Shown here: positions 1-12,000 of the stretch, piece after piece
How positions within the stretch are numbered: position 1 is the stretch's first letter
How the letters are laid out: the number at the start of each line of letters is the position of its first letter
Assembly: GCA_021464245.1 (NCBI GenBank)
Contig: JADCRB010000040.1
Coordinates: 1,218,939 to 1,282,938 of the forward strand
Reading direction: 5' to 3'
From: Carallia brachiata
Lineage: Eukaryota > Streptophyta > Magnoliopsida > Malpighiales > Rhizophoraceae
Length of the DNA: 64,000 bases
Program-made: the position numbers and the translations under genes
The notes under the pieces: generated by a model
What the model saw: the letters and a program-made list of their open reading frames with translations, nothing else
Database searches by the model: none
Told to the model about the DNA's origin: nothing

Positions 1-601
1 TATACCTAACTTCTTCACTTTTAGAATAATCTTGAGGTATTCTTCTGGAAGAGACTGCTAAGTCCCATTGGACTTGGCCTTTGGGACCCAATAACAATAG
101 TGCTCGGATTTCTCCCAACAAAGTCTAAACTCGATTGAGTTCCAATTAAACCAAAATCTCAATTGGCTGAGAATTCTTCGTAAATAAATGGAACACATTA
201 CGTGGATCAAACCACAGGAAGACCCCAACAGCGCACAAAATTAGGCGTGAATTTTCTTTTCATTTTTTTTTTGGGTCTAAATTTTGTTACTCCAAACAAG
301 GAAAATTCTCAATATGTGAACTTTCTTGGCTCCAAAGACACGTCAAATGCCAACTTCATCGAATTGATTATGTTTTTCCTCCGTTAGTTCCTTGAATAAT
401 TTCCATGCTTACCAAATACCAACAAGTAAATTCCGGATTTGGCAAACAATCAACCACCCCGGAAAGAAACTCTCTCCTTCTCTGAGCTTTCCCCGTGGCT
501 TCCTAGTTATTGTTACCTGGCCTTACACCTTTTCTACGTCTACAAACACTTTAAAAAAACGCCTCGTGCGTAAAAGCTGTCGCAAGTTGTAGTCATCAAT
601 T
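1..601. other. Upstream region of the C2-domain gene
   Basis: There is no convincing coding sequence here. The stretch precedes the C2-domain gene that starts at 602 and probably holds its promoter and 5' UTR. Short open frames are present but lack any recognisable motif. Confidence 0.5.
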
Positions 602-1213
602 ATGGACAGCAATTTTCGGACGCTAGAAATCAGAGTCATATCCTGCGAAGACCTACGAATTGACCATAGGTCTGTAAAAAAGAATGCCTTTGTGGTCGTT
701 AGAACGGATCCCACAAACGCTGTTGCCACAAAGATCGATACAGAAGGAGGGAGCTATCCCTTCTGGGACGAGAAGGTAGTAATCAACATGCCGTTGCGGG
801 AAAGATTTTTAACGCTGGAAGTTTACCGCAAGAAGAACGGCACCGCTGCTTCCGAAAACAGTAGGCTTATTGGGTCGGCGAGAATGCTGGGGACGGACTT
901 TATGGGAGGACATTTGCCGGGTGATTACCTGAGCTTTTTGAGTTACAGGTTGATTAGCCCGAAAGGGAAGAGAAACGGGATTATTAATGTTTCGGTGAGA
1001 GCCAAATTGTCGGATAATTACATGTCGGCGTCCAGTTCCAAGAAGAAGATGAAGGAGGTGGCAGCTGATGCAATGGCGTACGAGAAGCCGAAGCCAACAT
1101 TAGCGGTGGTCCCTAAGGCGAAGGCGGAGGCGGACGAGGATTTTGGTGGATTTGTCACTGGCGTTCCTGTTTGGGGGGCAAATCTTGGTCAATTCGCTAG
1201 CTCAAGTCAGTAG
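602..1213 (+). CDS. C2-domain protein, SRC2/BAP-like
   Basis: Single-exon open frame of 203 residues from ATG to TAG. Residues about 7-110 read as a plant C2 domain: LEIRVISCEDLR at the first strand, then FVVVRTD, then GGSYPFWDEKVVINMP and LTLEVYRK in the usual order of the SRC2 and BON1-associated-protein group. These proteins are small membrane- or phospholipid-associated factors linked to stress and defence signalling (family knowledge). The acidic loop that normally follows DL in calcium-binding C2 domains is poor in Asp, so calcium-independent binding is plausible (inference). The last 80 residues are a low-complexity Lys/Ala/Pro-rich tail ending in FGGFVTGVPVW. AATAAA lies at 1247-1252, shortly after the stop, and suits polyadenylation. 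The gene looks intact. Confidence 0.85.
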   Translation: MDSNFRTLEIRVISCEDLRIDHRSVKKNAFVVVRTDPTNAVATKIDTEGGSYPFWDEKVVINMPLRERFLTLEVYRKKNGTAASENSRLIGSARMLGTDFMGGHLPGDYLSFLSYRLISPKGKRNGIINVSVRAKLSDNYMSASSSKKKMKEVAADAMAYEKPKPTLAVVPKAKAEADEDFGGFVTGVPVWGANLGQFASSSQ

Positions 1214-2211
1214 CTATATATCTAGCAAGTGCTTAACATATTCTAAAATAAACAGTTGGCTGGAGAAGAGAGAAAAAAAAAAAAAAACCTTTAATTTTCT
1301 TTCTTTTTTATTGCAAACAATTGCAAGATGTGAAAGAATTCAATGTTATTCACATATTATATAGTTCTATATTATGCATATTTATTTTGTTGTATTTTTT
1401 CATTCATTTTGTTCATTCTCGATCTTGCAATTCTTGTATACAAAAAACAAGTACTGACTGATAGTGAGGATGGAAATTAATGTATGGTTACTAATAAATT
1501 TTAAAAATAAATTGCATAACACCTCTAGGATTTCCCATAGTGATCCTCTCAATTCTTTGACCCATAGAAAATTAAATTTAAAATTTTAGCCTATTAGAAG
1601 ATTCATTAAGTTATGAGTTATACAATTGAATAATTATCTTTATTTTTATAAACTTCATATTTGCTTCCTAATTAAAACCTAAAAACTTCTAAAATATAAA
1701 TCTTAAATATTAACTAGTGGGGTGTACTTAATGAAACTATGCATACATAACAAGACAACACAGTATGTTGTGTTAAATCAAAAGGACTATTCTCATCTGA
1801 TGATAAATGCATTCAACATAACAATTTTTGAGATTTAAATTACATTAACTAAATTTATGAGTATAAGATATACAAATAGAATTTTGTGGGAACGACCAAT
1901 CTGAACCGATTGATCAAATACTCTCACACAAATATGGATGTTTAATCGAAACAAATTCACACAACAAACTCACACGGTGTATAAATTCTTTAATCTTATG
2001 TACTAAGATGCATTTATATATGATTTAATTTCATATCTATATAATATATTAATTTACATAATGGAGAGTTTCAACTTTCTTCTCCTTCATTCTAGAATCC
2101 AAAAAAGATTTATGTGACAAGATCCTAAATTTTAAGGACTCTTATTTATTTATTTAAAAAATTAATAAAAAAAGAGTTTTAATTTTGATAAATGATACAT
2201 ATATGGACAAC
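1214..2211. other. AT-rich intergenic DNA
   Basis: No gene, RNA or clear repeat structure was recognised beyond the likely 3' UTR and poly(A) signal of the C2 gene in the first 50 bases. Confidence 0.5.
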
Positions 2212-2798
2212 TTAGGTTCTGTTTGCCAACGCTGTGAGATAAAATGTTGTGAAATGAAGTGTTGCGAAGAAAAGTGCTCAGGATAAAAGTACTATTACTT
2301 CAAATTGTATGATGTTTGGTGAAAGTGGTGAAATTACTATGAAAAAAATAATATTTTAGTTTATTTATTTGGTAAAATTGCTGTCAGAACAGCTGTTAAT
2401 ATGTAAACTAATCATAAAAGATATAATTATTTTATTTTAGTTTTAAAAAATTCACATATTTGACAATATTTAAATAATTTTAGAGCTCTCCTTAGTTTAA
2501 ATACCCAACATATATACATATACACACCCAACATTTAAATACCCAGCGTTTATTCACATATTTTTCATTTTAATTTGAACTTTACTCTAAATATGTAATG
2601 TTACCTTATTTGCTCGTGAATCAGAGAAAAAATATTTTATTTTAAGTTTTTGAGACATAAAAATATCGAATGCAATACAAAGAAAAATATTATCAATTTA
2701 AAAAAAAAACAATGTAAAAAAAGGATCCAAACAATAAGAGAGACCAATCTAGTTCATCAAACTAGCTACAATTTGCTCATGAAGCTCTGCCATCTCTG

Positions 2799-4356
2799 TT
2801 ATTCTATTATTATCAGAGAACCCATCTTGTGAAATTCTACAGCATTAGGAAAAATATCAAGATGCACAACATTAGGATGCTTATCAAATCTTTTAAAAGC
2901 TAGATCATTAGCAGATTGTTAACGAATATAGTTGTGTAAGGCCATTGACACAATAACAATATCTCTTTGCACTCTAAATGAAACTTGTGCCATTAATTGT
3001 AATATTTTCCATCTTCTCTTCCGTACTCCAAATGTCCTTTCGATGCAGCTTCTTAATGATGAATGTGCACGATTAAAAATTTCTTTACCTTCTCTTGGCA
3101 GTCGATCATGCTAAAATTCTAGCAGATGATATCTTGTACTTTTATAAGGTCTAAAATACCCTTTTACTGATGGATATTCAGCATCAACAAGCTAATATTT
3201 ACCTATATTATTTCACAAAAGTAAAGAATTTTGAAATATATAATTTAATATATAAAAAAATTATGCATCTTATTAGGAAGTCATACCTGTGGGTGGGTGT
3301 GGAAAATTAAGATCTAGATTATTAATGGCTGAACTAAAAATACATGCATCATGTGTTGTACCCTCTCATCTAGTTAACACGAAAGTGAATTATAGATTAA
3401 AACTACACGTCGTCATAATATTCTGTATTGGTATTCCTTTTCTTCCAATAAATTGTATTTGACCTTCCACCAAAATTCAAGTACATATGTGGGTTCCATC
3501 TCCTGCTCCAATGCAATCCTATTATTAAAATAATTTGGTAATAAACTATAATTCATATAATAAAATTTAGAATATAAAATGGTTAAATAAAAAATTATTT
3601 GCTATGATAATAAGAAAACCAAACAAACTACCTTGAAATATGGCGTGTATCTACTACCACAGAGAATTTGTGGCAGAATATTTCTAAAATCAAGATCATG
3701 AGGTATGATTATTTTTTTTTGCAAATGATAATGCTATTGATAAGACTTCTATAAAATATCTGCTCACTATTTCTCCTGAGTGTTGAAAACGTTCACTATC
3801 TGATCTATTAGATTCAACCGAAGAAATTGTCCATAAAAAGATACATACTTTCTCAAATAGAGTAATGCTAAACATTCCGCAAACCATGTAATGAAACATT
3901 CCAAAATGTATAATTATGGAAAAAAAATCGTTAATTTTTCTAATACCGTCAAATCAAAAAAGGAAAAAGGTTAACAATTTTTTTTCATAATTATATATTT
4001 TTGCATGTTTCATGACACGGTTTTCGAGATGTTTAGCATTACTCTCTCAAATGAGGACATTCTCCTTGAAGACTTCAATCTATGTTTCTCTTGTAGATTA
4101 GTGCACAATTTAAGCAATGTTTTTTTTTATCCATTCTAAACATATTCAAACATTGTACCACATGACCTTGTATTAATTTAGTCACCCATTTTATTTCAGT
4201 TTGAAATGAGGTCATACAAGGTTCTTTACATATATATGCATAATGGTAGCTACCAACAGCACAAATGAAAGACACTTCTAATAGTTGAATTCCATCTTCA
4301 TCGTCAGCCTCATTGTGATGATGTCCTTTAGTATGATAGGCACAATTAACAATCAC
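2799..4356 (-). pseudogene. HARBI1/ALP1-like Harbinger transposase, decayed
   Basis: Read on the minus strand in pieces. The N-terminal part has DEDGIQLLEVSFICAVGSY and CLNMFRMDKK, then MSSFE, which resumes beyond a MITE insertion as KVCIFLW and ERFQHSGEIVSRYF. A segment ending in GSRYTPYFK is followed by a GT donor and an intron. Next come DCIGAGDGTH (first catalytic Asp), FIGRKGIPIQNIM and EGTTHDACIF. A second intron leads to LVDAEYPSVKGYFRPYKSTRYHL (second Asp within DAEYP), then CIERTFGVRKRRWKIL with the catalytic Glu, and the end ALHNYIR. The order is exactly that of plant HARBI1-like nucleases. Several in-frame stops and shifts make it non-functional. It works, or once worked, with the MYB/SANT-like protein encoded next to it. 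Confidence 0.85.
3859..4045. mobile_element. MITE inserted in the Harbinger transposase
   Basis: The two halves are near-complete inverted copies of each other. The left end reads AGAGTAATGCTAAACATTCC and the right end is the inverse of AGAGTAATGCTAAACATCTC. The flanking sequence TCTCAAAT occurs at 3851-3858 and again at 4045-4052, an 8-bp target-site duplication (one base is shared with the element end, so 7-8 bp). Removing the element rejoins the transposase reading frame across MSSFE and KVCIFLW. There is no coding capacity. The 7-8 bp duplication is closest to hAT-type insertion, but the superfamily is not proven. Confidence 0.8.
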
Positions 4357-4527
4357 ATCTATTTAAAAATATATATATATAGATATATAATTCAAAATTC
4401 AAACTCACTTAAAAATTCATAACAAAAAATAATATCTAGCAAAAGTATCTAAGACTAGATAACATCATGCAGTAGAACTAAAAATTAATAATTAAAGAAA
4501 TTGATACACCTAGTTGATCTAAACTGT

Positions 4528-5515
4528 CTATTGTGAGCTACGCTTATTAATTTGATAGTGTAGCCAATGCAACTTTGCTTCCTTAGTAGAAAATTCTGAA
4601 TAAATCTCTCTTTTATCATTGTCTTTAATTAAATATGTGGCAGCCATAAAAAATTCAATATCTTCTTCAAATGGTAGAGAACGAATGCCTTTCATAACAT
4701 CACTAACAGAAGGAACAAACTGAATTGGCAGGTCCAGTTTCTTATTTTGAGTATGTATATATATGTATCGACTAATCGATCTATAATTTCTTTCAAGGCA
4801 ACTAACCCTCTAGATAGTTGTTTCGTATCATTCCCTTTAGACCTTTTTTCAAAAAAAAAAACTTGAATCAGCAACTCTTCTCTTATTAGTCTCGTTTCTT
4901 TTGCTGCATCACTTGTACTAATATTTTCATTTCCCTTTTGTTCCTTAGAACCTCTGAATAACATCAACAAAATCAAATTCTTCATCTTAATTATCACTAA
5001 CTTCAAATACATCATTGTTGTCTTGAGTCAGCTTAGTCTCAATACCACTATAATTTCCTATAGTAGTTGATAAAGGTGCAATAGAATATTCTCTGATTGC
5101 CACAATATCTCCAAACATGATATCTAATTTTCTCTAAAGTTTTGGTTCAATACCAACTTGTCGAAAGTTTTGGACAGTTGGATTAACCTGTAGCAATATA
5201 AAATTCAAAGTATTAATTGTTAGTAAAATAAACCTTAGAAAAAAAATTTCTATAAAGGAAAATAATATTACACTAAGCTTAATCTGCTCTTCCCACCATT
5301 CCTCAGAAAAAAGAATGATTTTTTTTACTGGATCCCATCCCAATCCAATCACTATCCCAATTAATTCCTTCCACTGTTTACATTTTTTTTTTAGTGCATC
5401 CCACTTATTTTTCAACTACTGTTTCTCATACTTACAATCGCATTTTCTTTTTGGAACTCTTGAACAACGAAAATCCTTGCTTATCAAAATGAGTTATAGG
5501 CCTGAGACCTTTCTC
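4528..5515 (-). pseudogene. Harbinger MYB/SANT-like DNA-binding gene, decayed
   Basis: Minus-strand pieces match the second gene of plant PIF/Harbinger elements, whose product binds the element ends and helps bring the transposase to the nucleus. Visible in order: RPITHFDKQGF; then LKNKWDALKKKCKQWKELIG and GLGWDPVKK with EWWEEQIK (the trihelix/Myb-DNA-bind-3 signature); then, after intron-like sequence, VNPTVQNFRQVGIEPKL; and a C-terminal region KGIRSLPFEEDIEFFMAAT, then STKEAKLHWLHYQ to a stop at 4528. Stops and frame shifts interrupt it. The N terminus runs into the dinucleotide repeat near 5534. Confidence 0.8.
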
Positions 5516-5530
5516 AATAACTGTCACACT

Positions 5531-5533
<3 letters not shown>

Positions 5534-5561
<28 letters not shown>
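5534..5561. repeat. (TA)n microsatellite
   Basis: About 14 uninterrupted AT/TA units next to the upstream end of the decayed Harbinger MYB-like gene. Confidence 0.95.
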
Positions 5562-5564
<3 letters not shown>

Positions 5565-7341
5565 GTTTTCTAGATCACAAACACAAAGTTCTGAAAGAGA
5601 TGGGAAATATATTGCTAGTAATTGTATGACATTTTAGTTGACACAAGATTGCTCCTTTACACACCAAAAATGAATGAAGAATACAAAAAAGACAAAAATA
5701 TTGATAATTTGGGTCCACAATATACTCGTTATTGACCATACAAGTCTCTACCATGACATCATTTTTTAATATATTGCAAGACGAAGTGAAGCATCAAATA
5801 TCAAAGCATCTTAGAGAGCATTAGGTAATCCTATATGCCTGTCCACTTTAACCTTATCTTTAGACAAACAACCATCCATAAATTAGAGAGGTAAGTGATA
5901 TATTGCATCATCAATCCTCCATATATTTATCTGTTACTTCAAAGAACAAAACTGTATAACAAATAATGTTATTCATTCAAAGACAACATCAATGATCTTC
6001 AAAAATACAAAACTAAAAAAGTATTTTGTGACTTCTATCTCTAAAATAGCAGAAGAAGCAAGCTTCACAGAAGAACTCCACCATCTGAACTTTCTACACT
6101 GTAAGATAAAAGTATCATAAATGGTGCAAAGACAAATCAAAAGGCATTTACTGAATCAACGTATGGAAGACAAGTCGACTTCCATTGAGGACTCTTTTGG
6201 GGAAAAAAAACATAAACTCCACAGAAGAAATATAGAAAAGGAAACTAAAAGAATAATATAGATGAATACAATTGATTAATAGTGTGTTTGTTTCATTAAA
6301 AAATTTTTGCTGCAAAATATTTTTCGCATTTTTCGATATCTGGTGCACCGTAAAATTGTGGTCAATGGAAAATAATAAGAAGTCAAAGGTAAGAAGCAGT
6401 GGTTTTATGGAGAGCAACTTCACAACATTACGAGCTGAAATTATATTTGTTTGCGGTTTAGGTCTTTTAAATAAAAAACAAAAGAAAAGAATGCTTCAGA
6501 ATGGCAAAACAAAGGAATGCTTCAAAGTGACATAGGAAAGCAACAAAAGTGAGGGAAAAGATTTCTATAACCTACAACAGAGAAAGGTAATTTTAAACCC
6601 TTTTCTTTCTCTAATTTCTCTCAAAATCGTACTTCATCTTCTCTTTAATGATGGCTCCTATAAATTTTTTAAATTTTCCAATCCTAAAAAATCAATTTCT
6701 TTTTTCCTGTGTTCTCTTTCCTGAAACCACTCCTTTGTTATTGGGTTTTCTGCAAATTGAGTCAATTTTTTTCTCCTTTGCTTCTCAATGTCCAAATCCT
6801 AACACAAATCACCTTTGTCTTCTCCTTCTCTTCTTTATTTTTGTTCCACCTCTATCCAAACCCTAACATAAATAACGTTCTTCTTCATTTTCTCTCTCTC
6901 TTTTTTCTTCACTCCTCCTCTAACCTCATTTTTTTTTTTGTTTATGTTGTTGTTGGGTTTTTTTTTTTTGGATGATTTGATATTGAAACTGTGACATTAT
7001 TCTTTCCTTAGGTTTTTTTTTTTTTTCTATTTATGCTATTGTTGGAGGTTTTTTTTTTATTTGATGGTGATGATTGGTTTTTTATTTTGTAGGAGCTGAC
7101 ATTTGTGAGGTAAAAACAAACCCAAAACTAGTTTTGTTGTTATTTAACAAATTTGTTGCTTGAAATATGTGTTTCTCTTTACTTAAAATATGTGTTTCTC
7201 TTTGGTTGCAATATTTGTATGCACAAATTCAAACCTGATTATTGATTTTGAGTACATGGGTGATTTAGTAAGGTCAATTCCAGATTATATTGCTTAAAGG
7301 CATACTATTCAACTATATCTTATTGTCTATGAACATTGTAG
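5562..7341. other. Intergenic DNA between the two Harbinger relics
   Basis: No gene was recognised. A possible element end sits near 6279 (TTAATAGTGTGTTTGTTTCATT), resembling the GTGTGTTTGTTTGCA-type terminus seen in inverse at about 54,150. The stretch 6620-7100 is T- and CT-rich and may be the leader region of the second Harbinger element. Confidence 0.4.
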
Positions 7342-8289
7342 ATGGATGGCAAAAAAAGAGCAGCAGTTATGGCCGTATGTGCATTAGTAATATCTGTTCT
7401 TATAGAGACATATAAAAACAATCCTCGCATAGGAAGACAGCCATATATTGATGCAAACAGTTAGAGGATATTAGAAGTATTTTAAACAGAAGTGAGCGAC
7501 ATTGTATCGAGCAAATTCGTATGAAACCAATTGTTTTTGAAAGGTTATGTGAAATTTTGACTGATAATGACCTGTTACGCACAATTATAAATATGTCTAT
7601 TAAAGATCAAGTACTCATGTTCTTACTAATAGGTGGTTACAGTAAGAGGTTTCGAGTTGTTGGTGGGCATTTATATAGATCAGTTGAAACTATGCATTGC
7701 TATTTTAAAATTGTTTTAACAGCAATTATAAAATTGTATAAGCAAGTTATTAGAGAACCCAACCAATCAACATCTGAAGAGATCTTAAGGAACGAAAGGT
7801 TTTATCCATATTTGAAGGTAAGCTATATTTTTATATTATTTTCATACATTAGTGTTAGAACAACAAAAACATTTATACATAAGTTCATTATGAATAGGAT
7901 TGTATTGGAGCACTGATGGGACTCACATTTTGGTGATGGTGCCTCCTGAGTTACAAGGAAAGCTTCGTGATCAAAAAGGTGTTACAACTCAAAATGTGTT
8001 GGCTGCTATTTCTTTTTGGGAAGGAACGACACATGATACTCGTGTCTTAAATAATGCCCTGTCAAGATTGAGTGATCTTAGAATTCCTAAAGGTAATATA
8101 TATTAACACCCTTATTTTAAGTAGTTGATATGTTAGTATACATAAACTTTACTATATATGGTTCTCATTTTGATTGTAAGTAAATATTATCTTGTTGATG
8201 TTGGTTACGGCAGACGAAATGGAATAATAGCTTCATATCATGCTATTAGATACCACTTGAAGGAATTTACAGATAACAAATCTAGTAAA
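7342..8289 (+). pseudogene. Second HARBI1-like transposase relic
   Basis: Plus-strand pieces of a HARBI1-like transposase from a different lineage to the 2.8-4.4 kb copy. A first piece, MDGKKRAAVMAVCALVIS, ends at a stop near 7460. The frame moves to NRSERHCIEQIRMKPIVFERL and MSIKDQVLMFLL, ending RFYPYLK at a GT donor (7819/7820). After a short intron DCIGAL continues with a 1-nt frameshift into DGTHILVMVPPE, KGVTTQNVLAAISF and EGTTHDTRVLNNAL. About ten residues usually found between SF and WEGT are missing. A last piece, YYLVDVGYGRRNGIIA and RYHLKEF, stops at about 8289, before the catalytic Glu region, where unrelated retroelement-like DNA begins. It is non-functional. Confidence 0.8.
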
Positions 8290-8294
8290 TCCTA

Positions 8295-8960
8295 TAAGTG
8301 CACAGGACTAATTGTAGTAATAAAAATACTGGTAAGTACTCCAAGTGTCAAACCCATAGGGAATGAAATTTAACTAAGGTTGTGTAAACTAATTAAATTA
8401 AAATTAATGAAAATCTGAAATTGAAATTGAGCTAAGAACTAATCAAAGGCAATTTAATAGAAGAACTTAAATTAACTAAAACAAATTAAAAAACAAATTC
8501 TAAAGTTGAGGTTTCTTTAGAGCAAAATCAACTAACACTTAGAATTTCACCTAATAAAGGGGCAAATTATATTAGTTTCATTAGTTTCGTGATTTAAACG
8601 TCTCTTCTACTATAAAAGCTTTTACTCTCTTCCAAGTAGTTTAGTTGTACCTAACTTACTCGCGATTTTCTCCCGAAGTCTCACGAAAATAGATTAACCC
8701 CATTAAAAATAGAGAAAAAATTGACGTCATACAAGTCTTTCATCTTCCGATATGAAAATTTGCATATTCATCTATCTAGTGCACAGTTAATGTTTCATCT
8801 CCCGAAATTTTGACATTATTACACGAAACAAATGTTAAAAATTGCAAAATATTTTCCCATAAGATATTAAAATCTCATCACTTGTATTGCAAAGTTCGTT
8901 TTCACAGCTAATACAATCTGATTATCCGAACATATTCTGCGACCTCAAACTGCAATGTTT
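8295..8960. repeat. Non-coding retroelement-like remnant
   Basis: The block starts with a phrase of the type GTAAGTACTCCAAGTGTCAA followed by CCCATAGGGAATG. This kind of sequence recurs in untranslated parts of plant LTR retrotransposons, and a related phrase occurs near 22,560-22,690. No open frame is present. It abuts and truncates the second Harbinger relic. Assignment to a particular family is tentative. Confidence 0.4.
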
Positions 8961-9068
8961 AGACTTTAGACATCGTATACAATAATGTCATCAAGAAAAT
9001 ATTCATCATCTATCTAACCCCAATTACATTTGGGATTGAAATGCTTTTGTTGTTGTATAATATTGTCA

Positions 9069-12000
9069 TCAAATGATGCCAGAAACTCTCAGCGAAGAGA
9101 GCAAAACAAAAATGACCCATAGCAACATGAAGTATACACACGTTAGCCAAGCCCAGATCTTTGGTCCTCCAAGTTCAGCACCCAGTATCACACGCCTCAA
9201 CACAAGAACAACCATACAGCATGCAGAGGTGGCGAAGAACACCATCAATGAGAAACTTAATCCTTCAGCGTTGTTAATCCACAACGGTTCTTTGTAAGCA
9301 AAAAAATTGTAGGTAGTGTCAATCAGCCATGGAACACCGATGCCCACATATATATTCTCTGAATTGCTACAGAAGAACCCAAAAATAAAAATAAAAATCA
9401 GGTATTTTTGTGAATGTCAGACTGAAGAAGTTCCTCATTTCTCATAGACAATGTATCAGCAACATTTAATACCAAAGAAAATAAATACGAAGAAGGAAAA
9501 AAAAAAAAAAAAAAGTTCACTTAGATATGCTATAACCTTTTATCCCCAATGGAAAATCGGTATATTCATTCTAGTTTTGATGATGTGGATCCTCTTGCAG
9601 GTTTATCTGCATAAGCTAATAAGCAACTCACTGTCGCAGCCTCCACTTCGTGATTTGAAGGTATTGAGAATCAAATGGTAGCCCAACCTCATCACAGAAC
9701 CCCTAATTTTCTCCTACCACCAATATGTTAAGAAGGTCCTATAGAAACTGTAGTTGCAAACCTGCAAATAATGTTGGCAATGGCAGAATCTGCTGTTGTT
9801 TGACGTTCAGTGGCTATCTTACTTGCCACTAAATCTGGCCATGAAGTCCCACTGGCTAATGCTGTAAAAGCAATGACATAAGAATTTACTCCTGCGTAAA
9901 GAGGTAGTGTAGAAAATGGTTACATATGACTTAAAAAACACAACCATGACTCCCGAAAAGGAAACCATGAACATTATTAGCAGAGAGGAAAGAAACCTGT
10001 GACACAGCTAATAAGATCAATCAGCTTTGTTACAACGTAAGCAATCCCACTGATGAAAATTAGAGAGGAAGAAAAGGCAATCCATCCATGAGCAATATGA
10101 CAAGGAGGCACAAAAGCAAATAAAAGCCTCCAAGGTGCTATGAGTAATTGCCAGGAGATTCTCGCTATGCGAAGAAGAGGATTGTTCAGTTTTCTAGATT
10201 CTGGACTTTCAATCTGTTTTCCAGAAATGGGATTTAGAAACCAGTGATAAAAAAAGAAAAAAAACAAAATACAACAAAAGCAGAAGCGTTATTTCTAATC
10301 CATATATCAAGTTACATACCATAAGTGCATCCACAAACTGCTGTTTCCAAAGAGAAAGAAATTGAAGGTGCTTCTCCCTTACATTCTCATTGGAGATCTC
10401 TGGTGCATCATCTGCTTGAGGCACATTTTGATATTCATGATCTGGATAAAAGTTTCAATTATGTAATCTGGATTTATGGTGAATAAATTGAGATGAAGTT
10501 AATGATTCCGCATGACAGCCTCCAATACATCCCTTCAAGAATTATGCAAAAGAGTACCATCAAATCTTAAAACTTAACCACGCAACAATTTGCTTGTTTC
10601 TCTTGTCTGCAGATATGCTTCAAGTTCCTGATAGCTGGAGCTTCTCTTCATTTCCAATTATCTTACTCTAAAGACCATAATGAAGTTCTAATACCTTGCT
10701 CATTTCCCAATTGGTGTTTCTCATCTGTTTGTGTGTGGGTTGAAGGTTCTTTTTTCTTGCATGGTACATCTTCAAACACAGAACAGACAGCTGTTCCATG
10801 GCAAAGATAACAATGGTTCATAAAAAGCTACAATTTCTGGTAATGGCAAAGACCTAAACTTGACAATACATTTGAAACAATTATAAGGTTAAGGAAAACT
10901 TGGCATGTTTAATTTTATTTTTAACACATATACACAAAAGCATACGCTTTATAGTCACAAACCCCATTTTAGTCATTGACAACTAATCGTATCCCACACT
11001 TGTGTCATTAAAATCTCATAATGATGTCAAAGACAAATCAAACAACCTAGTCCCAGTGTCAACCAGTTATTCAATATTGTCTTGGCATGGTAGCATTAAC
11101 ATAATCAAGGCATTTCAAGCATACCTGTCCCATGACTTGAATGGATAGAGAATATATCAACAACATTTCTGCTTTCATCTTCATCTACTTGAAGTAACTC
11201 AGAGTACTGCTCGTGGACATTGTCCTTATTTATGCATGAATCTTCTGGTACCCAGTCTTCTGGCCTCTCTGTTCTTTCACTTCAGACAAAAAACAGCATC
11301 ATGAGCCATGTGATTAAAAACCAAACCCAATGAGGAAAGAAACAAAAAAAAATTGTAGATTGAGACAAGAAGGAAGCAAAAAGCATACATGGGAAGAGAT
11401 ATATATGGCCAACGCTTGTCTTGAGCATATGCATGTATTAGCAGTAAACCATATTGTAGTACTGTCAGCAAGGCCTCCCAAATGGTTACAACATTTGGCG
11501 TCCATACCTGAAATGCAGGAAAGCCTTTTATTAGCAGGCAACTTTAGGCCAACCGTACTTCCAATTCAGCATCTTTTGGATGCAGCTAACTACTAATTCC
11601 CAAAGAACATGAGATGACCAGATAATCAAGGCCTATTCACATTATAGATCCAATTTGCCACAATATTCGAGAAACAACAATAGGATTTGGAGATTTATAT
11701 GTGAAAATTTATTATACGTGATGTATATCTAATTTAACTTGACGGTAAGCAATGCACATAGTGCTCCACAGCTAGAATCAGTAAGGTTCATCCTTTAAAT
11801 GGCACCAACAAACAGCAACCAGAAGTTAAAAAATTGAGCAAACAAAAACCAAAAATAATACTAGCTCACTAATCCTATCTTGATAAAAACATAACCCATG
11901 AATCATGAGCATAACACAGAATACCGTGACTCAGCACAGATGTTGGAAAAGAAAAATCTGTAAATCACCACCATTCACAATTGAATGTGCATTATATTAC

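Larger units (their letters stand above)
2212..5515 (-). mobile_element. PIF/Harbinger transposon relic with both genes
   Basis: Both genes of an autonomous PIF/Harbinger element lie on the minus strand in tandem: a MYB/SANT-like DNA-binding gene (4528-5515) and a HARBI1/ALP1-like DDE transposase (2799-4356). The left end is probably at 2215, where GGTTCTGTTTGCCAACG follows a TTA that fits the 3-bp TWA target site of this superfamily. A matching right terminus was not found; a (TA)n tract at 5534-5561 and other sequence occupy that side. Both genes carry many stops and frame changes, so the element is dead. The right border given is the last recognisable coding sequence, not a mapped terminus. 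Confidence 0.8.
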
